A DNA stretch of 64,000 bases from NCBI RefSeq assembly GCF_003387475.1, contig NZ_QUNO01000012.1, positions 248,001 through 312,000 of the forward strand, given 5' to 3'. A model generated the notes under the pieces. That model saw only the letters and a program-made list of their open reading frames with translations, did not search any database and was not told the origin of the DNA. This DNA comes from Kutzneria buriramensis (GTDB lineage: Bacteria; Actinomycetota; Actinomycetes; Mycobacteriales; Pseudonocardiaceae). The translations under genes were made by a program, and so were the position numbers. Shown here in pieces: positions 1 through 12,073 of this stretch (its first letter is position 1; every line of letters starts with the position of its first letter).

Positions 1-2080
<2,080 letters not shown>

Positions 2081-2244
2081 CAGGTTCTCCTCGCTTCGTG
2101 CCGAGCCCACGCCCTGGCCGAACGGAACGTACTGGAGGAGTCGCGGACAGTCCAAGCCGTTGTCCGCCAACCGACACTGTCTTAGCTCGATCGAATGAAT
2201 CGCTGCCATTGCCGTTGCGGCCGCGGGCGGGCACGGTCAGAGGC

Positions 2245-2952
2245 ATGCTGCAAGCCTGTCTGAACGGAGATCGGCCGCGGGGCTCGCATTCCGCGTTGCC
2301 GGTGACGCCCCAGGAGTTGGCCGCCGACGCGGCCGCCGTCGCCGACCTCGGCGTGACCGCGCTGCACGTGCATCCTCGGGACACCGCCGGCCTCGAAGTG
2401 CTGGCCGGGCCCGAGGTCGCGACCGCAGTCTCCGTCATCCGGGCGGCCGTGCCCGGGGTGGAGATCGGCGTCACCACCGGCGCCTGGATCCAGCCGGATC
2501 CCGTGCGGCGCGCCGAACTCGTGGCCGGCTGGGCCGGTCTCGCCGCCGGCCGTCCCGACACCGCTTCCGTGAACGTGCACGAGGACGGCTGGCTCGCCGT
2601 CTGCGCCGCCCTGCACGCCGCCGGCATCGGCATCGAGCTCGGCGTCTTTCACGTGCAGGCCGCACAGGCCTTGCGTGCCAACGGCTTCCCGGCCGGATCC
2701 GTCCGGGTCTTGGCCGAAGTCCAGGCCGGCGATTCGCCGGAACCCTTGCTGGACGCCCTTTCCTGGTCCACGCTGCCGATCCTGCTGCACGGCGAGGACG
2801 ACGCCGCGTGGCCCGTGTTCGGTGCGGCCATGCGACTCGGCCTCGCCACCCGTATGGGCCTGGAGGACACCTTGCACCGCCCCGACCACACGCCCGCCCT
2901 GGGCAACGCCGACCTGATCGCCGCCGCCCGAGCAATGCTCGGTATCGGCTGA
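2245..2952 (+). CDS. BKACE-family (DUF849) beta-keto acid cleavage enzyme-like protein
   Basis: 235 residues resembling the 3-keto-5-aminohexanoate cleavage family, zinc-dependent TIM barrels that condense a beta-keto acid with acetyl-CoA. The N-terminal MLQACLNGDR and the metal-binding HVHPRD (about residues 45-50) are family signatures, as are the later VNVHEDGW and the C-terminal TRMGLEDT. Members are usually about 240-310 residues, so this is a compact form. The start at 2245 fits the family N-terminus; upstream codons in frame look non-coding. It stands alone between two minus-strand genes, so the substrate cannot be inferred from context. Family assignment is good; the specific reaction is unknown. 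Confidence 0.8.
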   Translation: MLQACLNGDRPRGSHSALPVTPQELAADAAAVADLGVTALHVHPRDTAGLEVLAGPEVATAVSVIRAAVPGVEIGVTTGAWIQPDPVRRAELVAGWAGLAAGRPDTASVNVHEDGWLAVCAALHAAGIGIELGVFHVQAAQALRANGFPAGSVRVLAEVQAGDSPEPLLDALSWSTLPILLHGEDDAAWPVFGAAMRLGLATRMGLEDTLHRPDHTPALGNADLIAAARAMLGIG

Positions 2953-2955
2953 CGG

Positions 2956-3609
2956 TCAGTCCGGCAGCACGACCGCGACGATGCCCGCCAGGTGCGCCAG
3001 CCGCGCCAACTCCGCGGCGCGGAACATCGGCCCGCCGGGGCGGCCGACCAGCAGCACCCGCTCCGGCTTGCCCAGCGGCGTGGCGGCGAGCTCGGTGCCG
3101 AGCTCCTGCCAGGTCTCCGGGACCCAGTCCTCCTCGCCGTCGAGGATGGTGGCCCGCGGCAGCGGCATCCACGGCACGGCGACCATCCGGGTCTCCGGCG
3201 CGGCGGTGCTCGCGGCCAGCCGGCTCACGCCCTCGCCGTCCTGGGTGACGACCAGCGCCCAGCCGGCGCGCACGATGCGCGGCACGCCCTCGGCGAAGAT
3301 CTCCAGCCCCTGCTCGGGCCGGGCGGCGATCTCCTCGACCAGCTCCAGCTCGCGGTGGGTGTTGAGCACGCCGGCGTACGGCCGCACGGCGTCCACCTCG
3401 ACGCCCTCGACCGACTCGGCGGCGGTGATCAGCGCGTCCGGCAGCCGGCCGGACGGCAGCTCCACCACCAGGTCGTCGATCGCCAGGCCGGGGGCGCGCT
3501 CCACCACGTCCACGCTGAGGATGTCAGCCCCGATCAGGCCGAGCGCGGTCGCGACCGCGCCCAGCGTGCCGGGTCGGTCCGGGAGCTGCACCCGGATCAG
3601 GAAGGACAC
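2956..3609 (-). CDS. ACT-domain protein between ligA and gatC
   Basis: 217 residues beginning VSFLIRVQLPDRPGTLGAVA, a classical ACT domain (residues about 1-75) that normally binds an amino acid or small ligand. The rest (LLVGRPGGPMFRAAELARLA near the end) has weak resemblance to GNAT-like or ACT-associated folds but no clear catalytic residues. The GTG at 3609 is preferred over the ATG 21 bp upstream because GGAGG lies 8 bases before the GTG and inside the longer version. An equivalent gene sits between ligA and gatC in mycobacteria. The function is unknown; an amino-acid-sensing role is inferred from the fold only. It ends 3 bp from the convergent BKACE gene. Confidence 0.8.
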   Translation of the reverse strand: MSFLIRVQLPDRPGTLGAVATALGLIGADILSVDVVERAPGLAIDDLVVELPSGRLPDALITAAESVEGVEVDAVRPYAGVLNTHRELELVEEIAARPEQGLEIFAEGVPRIVRAGWALVVTQDGEGVSRLAASTAAPETRMVAVPWMPLPRATILDGEEDWVPETWQELGTELAATPLGKPERVLLVGRPGGPMFRAAELARLAHLAGIVAVVLPD

Positions 3610-3813
3610 CGCGGAACGCCTCCATGCCATCTGTCCCGGCGCGGGACCTCGCCGCCCGCGTCCGGCCGCCGATTGTCGCAGACCGGCGGGCGGGATGAGG
3701 ACCGTCGTCCACCCAGCGGCCGCGATACCCGCTCGGAGCTGCGCGGGGCTGCGTCCTAGACTCGGTCGGTCAAGCCCGCAAGAGCCCGTTCACGCTTGGA
3801 GGAGCACCTCCGC

Positions 3814-4113
3814 ATGCCCAGCATCTCCCGAGACGAGGTCGCGCACCTCGCCCGGCTGGCCAGGTTGGCCGTGACAGACGACGAGCTGGACCTGTTCGCC
3901 GGCCAGTTGGACGCCATCCTGAACGCGGTGGCCCAGGTCAGCGAGGTGTCCCAGCAGGACGTGCCGCCGACCTCGCACGCCGTGCCGTTGACCAACGTCT
4001 TCCGCGAGGACGTCGTCCGCCCGTGCCTGACCCAGCAGCAGGCGCTGGCCGGCGCGCCGGCCGCCGAGGAGGGCCGCTTCCGCGTGCCCCGCATCCTGGG
4101 GGAGGAGCAGTGA
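3814..4113 (+). CDS. gatC: Glutamyl-tRNA(Gln)/aspartyl-tRNA(Asn) amidotransferase subunit C
   Basis: 99 residues, normal length for GatC. It is the small belt-like subunit that wraps around GatA and GatB and stabilises the amidotransferase. The N-terminal [20 protein letters not shown] is the family signature and the C-terminus [11 protein letters not shown] is typical. The ATG at 3814 has a GGAGGA ribosome binding site 10 bases upstream. It is the first gene of gatC-gatA-membrane protein-gatB; 76 bp separate it from gatA. tRNA-Gln and tRNA-Glu genes are at 34.0-34.2 kb, consistent with the indirect Gln-tRNA route in actinobacteria. Confidence 0.95.
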   Translation: MPSISRDEVAHLARLARLAVTDDELDLFAGQLDAILNAVAQVSEVSQQDVPPTSHAVPLTNVFREDVVRPCLTQQQALAGAPAAEEGRFRVPRILGEEQ

Positions 4114-4189
4114 ACGAGCTCGCCGAGTTCACCATTCAGCACAGCGAGCGTCAGCTCGCGACTCCGACGAGCCCTGCGAGGAGGATGTC

Positions 4190-5709
<1,520 letters not shown>

Positions 5710-5713
<4 letters not shown>

Positions 5714-5910
5714 ACGTCAACAAGATCCGGCTGGCCGTCACCGTGATCGGCTCGGCGATCGGCGTGGTCGCGGCCGGCGTGCAGGCGCGCAAGGCCGTGG
5801 CCAAGGGCGACAAGCTGTCCCTGGTGAACGCGATCGCCAGCGTGCTGGTCGCCGTCACCGGCGGCGCGCTCGCCATCCGTGGGGCTCGGAAGGACGGGGA
5901 AGAGGCGTGA
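5710..5910 (+). CDS. 66-residue membrane protein inside the gatCAB operon
   Basis: A short protein with two hydrophobic stretches ([17 protein letters not shown] and [19 protein letters not shown]) separated by a basic turn ([11 protein letters not shown]), predicted as a small two-helix membrane protein. It is wedged between gatA and gatB with 4-base overlaps at both ends (ATGA at 5710, GTGA at 5907), so it is almost certainly translated with the operon. No family is recognised. A membrane tether or regulator of the amidotransferase is conceivable, but nothing in the sequence proves it. The coupled overlaps make a chance ORF unlikely. Confidence 0.75.
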
Positions 5911-7409
5911 CCGCCGTGGCCGAGGTGATGGACTACGACGAGGTCCTCGAGCGATTCGACCCCGTGCTGGGTCTCGAGGTGCACGTCGAGCTCAACACCA
6001 ACACCAAGATGTTCTGCGGCTGCGCCAACGTGTTCGGCGGCGAGCCCAACACGCACGTGTGCCCGGTGTGCCTGGGCATGCCCGGCGCGCTGCCCGCCGT
6101 CAACGGCAAGGCCGTAGAGTCGGCGATGCGCATCGGTCTCGCGTTGAACTGCGAGATCGCCGAGTGGTGCCGGTTCGCCCGGAAGAACTACTTCTACCCG
6201 GACATGCCGAAGAACTTCCAGACCTCCCAGTACGACGAGCCGATCGCCTTCAACGGCTACCTCGACGTGGAGCTGGACGACGGCAGCACGTACCGGGTGG
6301 ACATCGAGCGGGCGCACATGGAGGAGGACACCGGCAAGTCGCTGCACGTCGGCGGCGCCACCGGCCGCATCCACGGCGCCGACTACTCGCTGCTGGACTA
6401 CAACCGCGCCGGCGTGCCGCTGATCGAGATCGTCACCAAGCCGCTGGTCGGCACCGGCGCGCGCGCCCCCGAGGTGGCCCGCGCCTACGTCGCCGCGCTG
6501 CGGGACCTGCTGCGCGGTCTCGACGTCTCCGACGTCCGCATGGACCAGGGCTCGCTGCGGTGTGACGCCAACGTGTCGCTGATGCCCAAGGGCGCCACCG
6601 AGTTCGGCACCCGCACCGAGACCAAGAACGTCAACTCGCTGCGGTCGGTCGAGCGGGCCGTGCGCTACGAGATGACCCGGCACGCGGCCGTGCTGGCCAG
6701 TGGCGGCACGATCCGGCAGGAGACCCGGCACTTCGACGAGTCCACCGCGACCACGCGGGCCGGTCGGGCCAAGGAGACCGCCGAGGACTACCGCTACTTC
6801 CCCGAGCCCGACCTGGTGCCGATCGCGCCGTCGCGGGAGTGGGTGGAGGAGCTGCGGGCCAGCCTGCCCGAGCCGCCGTGGGTGCGCCGCAAGCACCTCC
6901 AGGAGGACTGGGGCCTGACCGACCTGGAGCTGCGCGACCTCGTCAACGCCGACGCGCTGGAGCTGGTCGCGGCCACCGTCGACGCCGGCGCCAAGCCCGA
7001 CGACGCCCGGTCGTGGTGGGTCTCGTACCTGTCGCAGCAGGCCAAGACCCTGAACCAGGAGCTGGCCGAGCTGCCCATCACCCCGGCTCAGGTCGCCCGG
7101 GTGGCGGCGCTGGTCGCGGACGGCAGCCTCACCAACAAGCTGGCCCGCGCGGTCGTCGACGGCGTGCTGGCCGGCGAGGGCGAGCCGGACGAGGTCGTGG
7201 AGAAGCGGGGGCTCAAGGTCGTCTCCGACGACTCGGCCCTGACCGCCGCGATCGACGAGGCCCTGGCCGCGCAGCCGGACGTGGCCGAGAAGATCCGCAG
7301 CGGCAAGGTCGCCGCCGCCGGCGCCATCGTCGGCGCGGTCATGAAGGCCACCAAGGGCCAGGCCGACGCCAAGCGGGTCCGCGAGCTGATCATCGAGCGC
7401 TGCGGCTGA
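5907..7409 (+). CDS. gatB: Glutamyl-tRNA(Gln) amidotransferase subunit B
   Basis: 500 residues, the kinase/tRNA-binding subunit that phosphorylates the gamma-carboxyl of misacylated Glu-tRNA(Gln). Recognisable are [31 protein letters not shown] (zinc-binding cysteines), [17 protein letters not shown], the phosphate region [16 protein letters not shown], and a C-terminal YqeY-like tail domain ending [17 protein letters not shown]. Length is typical. The GTG start overlaps the TGA of the preceding small membrane protein gene. A strong hairpin follows 14 bases after the stop. Confidence 0.97.
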   Translation: MTAVAEVMDYDEVLERFDPVLGLEVHVELNTNTKMFCGCANVFGGEPNTHVCPVCLGMPGALPAVNGKAVESAMRIGLALNCEIAEWCRFARKNYFYPDMPKNFQTSQYDEPIAFNGYLDVELDDGSTYRVDIERAHMEEDTGKSLHVGGATGRIHGADYSLLDYNRAGVPLIEIVTKPLVGTGARAPEVARAYVAALRDLLRGLDVSDVRMDQGSLRCDANVSLMPKGATEFGTRTETKNVNSLRSVERAVRYEMTRHAAVLASGGTIRQETRHFDESTATTRAGRAKETAEDYRYFPEPDLVPIAPSREWVEELRASLPEPPWVRRKHLQEDWGLTDLELRDLVNADALELVAATVDAGAKPDDARSWWVSYLSQQAKTLNQELAELPITPAQVARVAALVADGSLTNKLARAVVDGVLAGEGEPDEVVEKRGLKVVSDDSALTAAIDEALAAQPDVAEKIRSGKVAAAGAIVGAVMKATKGQADAKRVRELIIERCG

Positions 7410-7422
7410 TTTTCGTCTTTGC

Positions 7423-7463
7423 AAGGGCCCCTTCCTGACGTTGAACGTCAGGAAGGGGCCCTT
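7423..7463. terminator. Bidirectional hairpin, copy 1 of a repeated 20-bp stem
   Basis: Perfect 20-base inverted repeat (arms 7423-7442 and 7444-7463; the arm begins AAGGGGCCCTTCC-like and ends CTGACGTT) separated by one base. It sits between the convergent ends of gatB (7409) and the lipoprotein gene (7475), so it can terminate transcription from both sides. Nearly the same hairpin recurs at 14701 and 25917. Confidence 0.85.
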
Positions 7464-7474
7464 GGTCTTGGGGG

Positions 7475-8656
7475 TCAGTCCTTGGGCGAGCTGCCGTTGG
7501 GCTTGGGGAGGACGATCGCGCGGTCGTCGCTGGAGACCGGCTTGCCGCCGTCCTTGTTGACGGTGCCGACCAGCAGCGTGTTCTGGTCGATCACGTCCAT
7601 CGCGCCGATCAGGCCGTAGCCGCCCTGGCCGTCCAGGATGGTGCTGGGCCGGCCGCTGAAGCCGCCGGTCTTGGCCAGCGACAGCACCTGGAGGCCCGGC
7701 TTGTGCACGGTGGCGACGCTGACCTCGTCAGTGAACGCGGCGCAGCCGGCGACGCCGGGCCGGTCCGGCCACGTCCAGGCCGGGCTGCCGAGCTGGGGCT
7801 GCCCGGGCGTGATGCGGAACAGCTGGTCGGCGGCGTCGGTCTGGTCGGTGACCCACGCGGAGCTGCCGTCGGCGGCGGTGCACATGCCGCCGGGGTCCTG
7901 GAGCCCGCTCACGACCACCGGCGAGGCCGGGTTGGGGTTGCCCGACGCGGCGTGGCCGAAGCCGTCGATGCGCAGCACCTTGCCGGCCAGCGAGGTGGGA
8001 TCGCTTGCGGCGGCCGGGTTTCCGGCGTCGCCGGTGGCGACGAGCAGCGCGCCGCTGCGGTCGACGGCCAGCACGCCGCGGTTGTGCTTGGGGCCCTTGG
8101 GAATGCCGGTGAGCACGGCCTTGGGCACGTCGCCGACCGCGAACCGCATGATCCGGTTGTCGGTGGCGGTGGTGACGTAGGCGTACACCAGCTGGTCCTG
8201 CTGGTACGTCGGCGACAGCGCGAGGCCGGTCAGCCCGCCGTCGGTCGAGGCGTCGACGGCGATCGTGGCGACGGGCTTGGGGTCGGCGCCGTGCTGCACG
8301 GCGAGCACCCGGCCGGTGGTGCGTTCCGCGGCCAGGCCGGTGGCGCCGCCCGGCAGCGCGGCGACGGCGGCCAGCGGGGCCATGCAGGTGCCGATGACGT
8401 TGGCGTCGAAGTCGGTGCAGCCCTGTGGTGGCGGCACGGGGGTGCGCGACCCGCCGCCCGGGCCGGGGATGGTGCCGCCGCTGTCCGAGCCGCTGCCGGG
8501 CGCGTTCGGCTGCGGCCCCGGGGCGTCGGTGAGCTTGGGTTGCGGCTGCCAGCTCTGCGCGTTCCCGCCATTGCCCTGGTCCGGGAAGCTCGCGCAGCCC
8601 GCCAGCAGCAGACCGAGAGCCACCGATGTGGCGACGACCCGGCTAGCACTCCGCAT
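7475..8656 (-). CDS. Lipoprotein, PQQ-dependent sugar dehydrogenase-like beta-propeller
   Basis: 393 residues. The signal peptide has a clear lipobox (GLLLAGC, Cys at about residue 21), so it should be exported and lipidated. A Gly/Pro-rich linker follows (about 25-75), then a glucose/sorbosone dehydrogenase-like propeller with TGLALSPTYQQDQLVYAYVTT, HNRGVLAVDRSGALLVATGD and KVLRIDGFG motifs, as in soluble PQQ glucose dehydrogenases. Whether the PQQ and calcium ligands are all present cannot be decided by eye; similar actinobacterial proteins are often annotated only as PQQ-dependent sugar dehydrogenases. The ATG at 8656 was chosen to place the signal peptide at the N-terminus; a start at 8704 is possible. 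No good ribosome binding site is seen for either. Confidence 0.8.
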   Translation of the reverse strand: MRSASRVVATSVALGLLLAGCASFPDQGNGGNAQSWQPQPKLTDAPGPQPNAPGSGSDSGGTIPGPGGGSRTPVPPPQGCTDFDANVIGTCMAPLAAVAALPGGATGLAAERTTGRVLAVQHGADPKPVATIAVDASTDGGLTGLALSPTYQQDQLVYAYVTTATDNRIMRFAVGDVPKAVLTGIPKGPKHNRGVLAVDRSGALLVATGDAGNPAAASDPTSLAGKVLRIDGFGHAASGNPNPASPVVVSGLQDPGGMCTAADGSSAWVTDQTDAADQLFRITPGQPQLGSPAWTWPDRPGVAGCAAFTDEVSVATVHKPGLQVLSLAKTGGFSGRPSTILDGQGGYGLIGAMDVIDQNTLLVGTVNKDGGKPVSSDDRAIVLPKPNGSSPKD

Positions 8657-8785
8657 GATGCCCGAGCGTAAGCGGGCCTGCGTGAACCCGGAGTGAGTGC
8701 TCATCGGCGGAACTGAGACCCGCGTCTCTCTAGACTGGAACTGAAGTCTTATGTGAGACTCAAGTATCCAACTTGGGAGGTGGGC

Positions 8786-9430
8786 ATGGGCAAGCGCAAG
8801 GGACGGCCGTGGGTGGTCCAGCTGCTGCTCGACATCGCGCTCGCGCCAGCGGCGTTCTTCCTGATCCAGGCGTTCACGTCGGTCTCCACGGCGACGGCGC
8901 TGCTGGTCTCGATCCTGCTCGGCGCGGCCTGGACGGGGTTCGGCGTGGCCCGGACCGGCAAGGTCAACGCGGTCTCGCTCTGCGTGCTCCTCGGCCTCGC
9001 GGTCGGCGTCGCGCTGACGGTCGTCACCGGCGACCCGCGCTTCGGCGTCGCCAAGGACTCGCTCTACACCGGGGTCTTCGGCGTGGTGACGCTGGCCAGC
9101 ATGCTGGCGCCGAGGCCGCTGATGTTCTACCTGATCAGGCCGTTCGCGACGGAGGACGGCGACCCGGCGAAGGTCGAGGAGTGGAACCGGTCCTGGCTGT
9201 CGCCGCTGTTCCGGCGCTGCATGCGCGTGATGACGGCGGTGTGGGGAATCGGCTTGCTGGTCGAGGCGCTCGGCCGGATCGCGATCGTCTACGGCGGCGC
9301 CTCGCTGGACCTGGCCGCGGCGTTGTCGCCGGTGCTGACCGCAGTTGTCCTGATCGCCCTCATGAGTTGGACCGCCGGCTACGGCCGCCGCGCCGGCGAG
9401 GCCCGCCGTCAGATCGAGCAGGGAGCCTGA
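8786..9430 (+). CDS. Multi-pass membrane protein (VC0807-like)
   Basis: 214 residues with about five to six hydrophobic helices (LLLDIALAPAAFFLIQAF, ATALLVSILLGAAWTGFGV, VSLCVLLGLAVGVALTVV, LYTGVFGVVTLASML, MTAVWGIGLLVEALGRIAI, SPVLTAVVLIALMSW). The pattern, including DPRFGVAKDSLYTGVFGV and RPLMFYLIRPF before the last helices, resembles the VC0807/septation-protein-like family of unknown function. The ATG at 8786 has GGGAGG about 6 bases upstream. It is separated by 2 bp from the amidohydrolase and probably co-transcribed with it. Confidence 0.75.
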   Translation: MGKRKGRPWVVQLLLDIALAPAAFFLIQAFTSVSTATALLVSILLGAAWTGFGVARTGKVNAVSLCVLLGLAVGVALTVVTGDPRFGVAKDSLYTGVFGVVTLASMLAPRPLMFYLIRPFATEDGDPAKVEEWNRSWLSPLFRRCMRVMTAVWGIGLLVEALGRIAIVYGGASLDLAAALSPVLTAVVLIALMSWTAGYGRRAGEARRQIEQGA

Positions 9431-9432
9431 CC

Positions 9433-11028
9433 ATGGACACGCTGTTCACCAACGTCACCGTTTTCGACGGCTACCGCGCGGTCCCCGACTGCACGGTCCT
9501 GGTGCGGGACGGCCGGATCGTCACCCTGAGTGCCGATCCGGACCAGCCGGACGTGGAGCGCGCGGACGGCCTTGGCCGGACGCTGCTGCCGGGCCTGATC
9601 GACTCGCATGTCCACCTGTGGGCCCCGCTGGCCACCACCGAGGCGGCGGTGTTCGGCGTGACCACCGCGCTGGACATGTTCAGCCCGCCGGAGGTCGCCG
9701 CACAGTGGGGACGGGGCCTGTCCGAGGTCGGCCCGGTGGCCGACGTCCGGACGGCGAGCTACCCGGCGACCGTGCCCGGCGGGCACTGCACGGAGTTCGG
9801 TGTCGACGTGCCGACGCTCAGCGACCCGGTCGACGCCGAGGCCTTCGTCGCCGCACGGATCGCCGAGGGCGCGGCGTACATCAAGATCATCTACGACACC
9901 ACGCACGGCGACGAGCTCAGCATCGACGAGGCGACCCTGGTCGCGCTGATCGAGGCGGCGCACGCGCAGCACCGGATGGCGATGGTGCACGTCACCATCG
10001 CCGCCGATGCCGCCGTCGCCATCGCCGCCGGCGCGGACCTGCTGATGCACGCCCCGGTCGACGCCTGGCAGGACCCGTCGCGGCTGGTCGGCGCGGTGGT
10101 GGTGCCCACGCTCACGACCCTCTACAACGGGTTCTTCCCGCACAAGACCGGCGACGTGCTCGACGACCGCCACCTGCGCCCGCTGCTCAGTCAGGACTCT
10201 CGCGACAACCTCGGCCAGACATGGCAGATCCCGGACCGCTGGACCTACGACACGGTCGAGGAGAACGTGCGGGCAGCCCGGCGCGCGGGCGCGACGGTGC
10301 TCGCCGGCACCGACGTCGGCATGCCGGCGACCGCGCCCGGCGCGAGCCTGCACCAGGAGCTGGCACTGCTCGTGCACGCCGGCATGTCGCCGCGCGAGGC
10401 ACTGGCCGCCGCGACCTCCGCGCCGGCAGCCGTGTTCGGGCTGCGCGACCGTGGCCGCATCGCCCCGGGCCTGCGCGCCGATCTCGTGCTCGTCGACGGC
10501 GATCCGCTCACCGACATCCGGCACACCCGGCGGATCGACGGAGTGTGGATCGCCGGCCGGCGGGTGGACCGCGACGCCTGGGGCGCGCACCTCGACGCCC
10601 GCGTGACGACGACCGGCGGCCGCCCGGCGCCGGCGGGTTCCGAGCACGGGCTCGTCAGCGACTTCGCCGACGGCACCGCCGAAACTCGCTGGGGCACCGG
10701 CCTGCACGCGATCGCCGGCGCGAACTCCAAGGTGGAGCTCAGCGTCGAGGCCGACGCCACCGCGCCGTCCGGGCACGCGCTGCGTATCGACACCGAGGTC
10801 GGCGACCAGGGCGGCTTCACCCCGGCGTTCGCGGGCGTGCAGTTCCGCACCACCGCGGACGACGCCGACGGCGCGAACCTCACCGGCAAGCACTCGGTGA
10901 CCGTCACCGCGCGGTCCGACGAGCCGACGCTCGTGGTCGTCACGGTGGACGCCGGCTTCCCGCCCGGCAAGCCGCCGTCGTGCCCGTCGAGCTGGGCACC
11001 GAGCACCGCACGCACGTGCTGCCGCTGA
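9433..11028 (+). CDS. Amidohydrolase-family protein with C-terminal beta-sandwich, reading frame broken near the end
   Basis: 531 residues as read. A metal-dependent amidohydrolase: N-terminal beta domain, then LPGLIDSHVHLW (HxH metal ligands, about residues 50-60), YIKIIYDTTHG (candidate carbamylated Lys), MVHVT, TVLAGTDVGMP (Asp) and APGLRADLVLVDGDPL. Residues from about 405 on form an extra domain (LVSDFADGTAETRWGTGLHA) resembling the CIA30/carbohydrate-binding jelly-roll fold. The last 16 or so residues (PPSCPSSWAPSTARTCCR) look out of frame: shifting the frame at about 10973 restores a sensible end running to 11132. The substrate is unknown. Start ATG 2 bp after the preceding gene. Confidence 0.8.
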   Translation: MDTLFTNVTVFDGYRAVPDCTVLVRDGRIVTLSADPDQPDVERADGLGRTLLPGLIDSHVHLWAPLATTEAAVFGVTTALDMFSPPEVAAQWGRGLSEVGPVADVRTASYPATVPGGHCTEFGVDVPTLSDPVDAEAFVAARIAEGAAYIKIIYDTTHGDELSIDEATLVALIEAAHAQHRMAMVHVTIAADAAVAIAAGADLLMHAPVDAWQDPSRLVGAVVVPTLTTLYNGFFPHKTGDVLDDRHLRPLLSQDSRDNLGQTWQIPDRWTYDTVEENVRAARRAGATVLAGTDVGMPATAPGASLHQELALLVHAGMSPREALAAATSAPAAVFGLRDRGRIAPGLRADLVLVDGDPLTDIRHTRRIDGVWIAGRRVDRDAWGAHLDARVTTTGGRPAPAGSEHGLVSDFADGTAETRWGTGLHAIAGANSKVELSVEADATAPSGHALRIDTEVGDQGGFTPAFAGVQFRTTADDADGANLTGKHSVTVTARSDEPTLVVVTVDAGFPPGKPPSCPSSWAPSTARTCCR

Positions 11029-11132
11029 CCGCCTTCGGCCCGCTGGACCGCAGCCGGGTGCACTCGGTCGGCCTCAACGCCGTTCAGCCGGGCGGCCGCC
11101 GGCTGCACCTCGCCGAGCTGCGGGTGGACTGA
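10968..11132 (+). other. Out-of-frame 3' extension of the amidohydrolase gene
   Basis: After GFPPGKP the amidohydrolase frame reads implausible residues and stops at 11028. The next frame gives AVVPVELGTEHRTHVLPL and ends HLAELRVD at 11132, which completes the C-terminal jelly-roll. Inserting one G in the CCGCCG around 10971-10976 joins the two. The following gene starts 14 bp after 11132, as expected if the original gene ended there. This is either a genuine single-base deletion, a recent pseudogenisation of the tail, or a sequencing error. Confidence 0.7.
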
Positions 11133-11146
11133 ACTAGGGTCGTAGC

Positions 11147-12073
11147 GTGACCGATCACGACAGGATCACCGTGCTGGTGCCCGACGAGCACGCGCTCGAG
11201 GCGTTGTCCGCGATCGAGGGCGTCCACCCGGTCCGCTACGACGTCGACGGCGAGTTGCCGGTCGAGGCCGCCGAGGCCGAAGTGCTCATCCCGCCATTCC
11301 TGGCCGGCAAACGGGCCGTGCCGCTGGTCGAGAAGCTACCCAAGCTGCGGCTGGTGCAGCTGCTCAGCGCCGGTGCCGAGGTGTGGCTCGGCCGGCTGCC
11401 CGCGGGCGTGGCCCTGTCCACCTGCCGGGGCGCGCACGGCGGCAGCACCGCGGAGTGGGTCGTCGCAGTGTTGTTGTCCTTCTATCGCCACCTTCCCTTC
11501 TTCCTGGACGCGCAACGGGCCGGCCGGTGGGACTTCCAGGTCACCGACACGTTGCAGGACAAGCGGGTGCTGATCGTCGGCGCCGGCGACCTCGGCGTCC
11601 AGCTTGCCCGGCGGCTGGAGCCGTTCGACGTGACGACCACACTGGTCGGCCGCACCGCGCGGGACGGCGTGCGCGGGGAGGACGAGTTGCCCGGGCTGCT
11701 CGGCTCGCACGACGCGGTCGTCCTGGTAGTACCACTCACGTCTGACACTTCCGGGATGGTCGACGCGGAGTTCCTGTCCCGCATGGCCGACGGCGCGATT
11801 CTCGTCAACGCCGCGCGGGGTCCCGTGGTCGACACCGATGCCCTCGTGGCCGAGTTGCGCACCGGCCGGCTCCGGGCGGCGCTCGATGTCACCGACCCGG
11901 AGCCGTTGCCCGCCGACCATCCACTGTGGAGCGTTGACGGACTGCTGCTCACCCCGCACGTCGCCGGCAGCTGCACCGGTCGGGAGAAGCGCGCCTACGG
12001 CGTCGCCGCCGCCGAGGTGGCGCGCTTCGTCCGTGGCGAGGAGCCGCGTAACCTGGTGCGTGGCGAGTACTAG
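11147..12073 (+). CDS. D-isomer-specific 2-hydroxyacid dehydrogenase
   Basis: 308 residues of the NAD(P)-dependent D-2-hydroxyacid dehydrogenase family. The Rossmann motif is RVLIVGAGDLGVQLARRL (GxGxxG). Catalytic Arg is in LVNAARGPVVDTDALV, Glu in DVTDPEPLPADHPLW and His in LLTPHVAGS, so the enzyme looks active. Sequence alone does not distinguish glyoxylate/hydroxypyruvate reductases from others. The GTG at 11147 is the first start after the amidohydrolase end. The TAG stop overlaps the stop of the convergent oxidoreductase gene by 4 bp. Confidence 0.88.
   Translation: MTDHDRITVLVPDEHALEALSAIEGVHPVRYDVDGELPVEAAEAEVLIPPFLAGKRAVPLVEKLPKLRLVQLLSAGAEVWLGRLPAGVALSTCRGAHGGSTAEWVVAVLLSFYRHLPFFLDAQRAGRWDFQVTDTLQDKRVLIVGAGDLGVQLARRLEPFDVTTTLVGRTARDGVRGEDELPGLLGSHDAVVLVVPLTSDTSGMVDAEFLSRMADGAILVNAARGPVVDTDALVAELRTGRLRAALDVTDPEPLPADHPLWSVDGLLLTPHVAGSCTGREKRAYGVAAAEVARFVRGEEPRNLVRGEY

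Noticed and set aside
8773-9432. Open frame upstream of the amidohydrolase start, giving a 751-codon ORF
   Set aside because: The upstream part is the shifted frame of the membrane protein gene at 8786-9430 and is rich in Arg/Gly/Ala as expected for a shadow frame.
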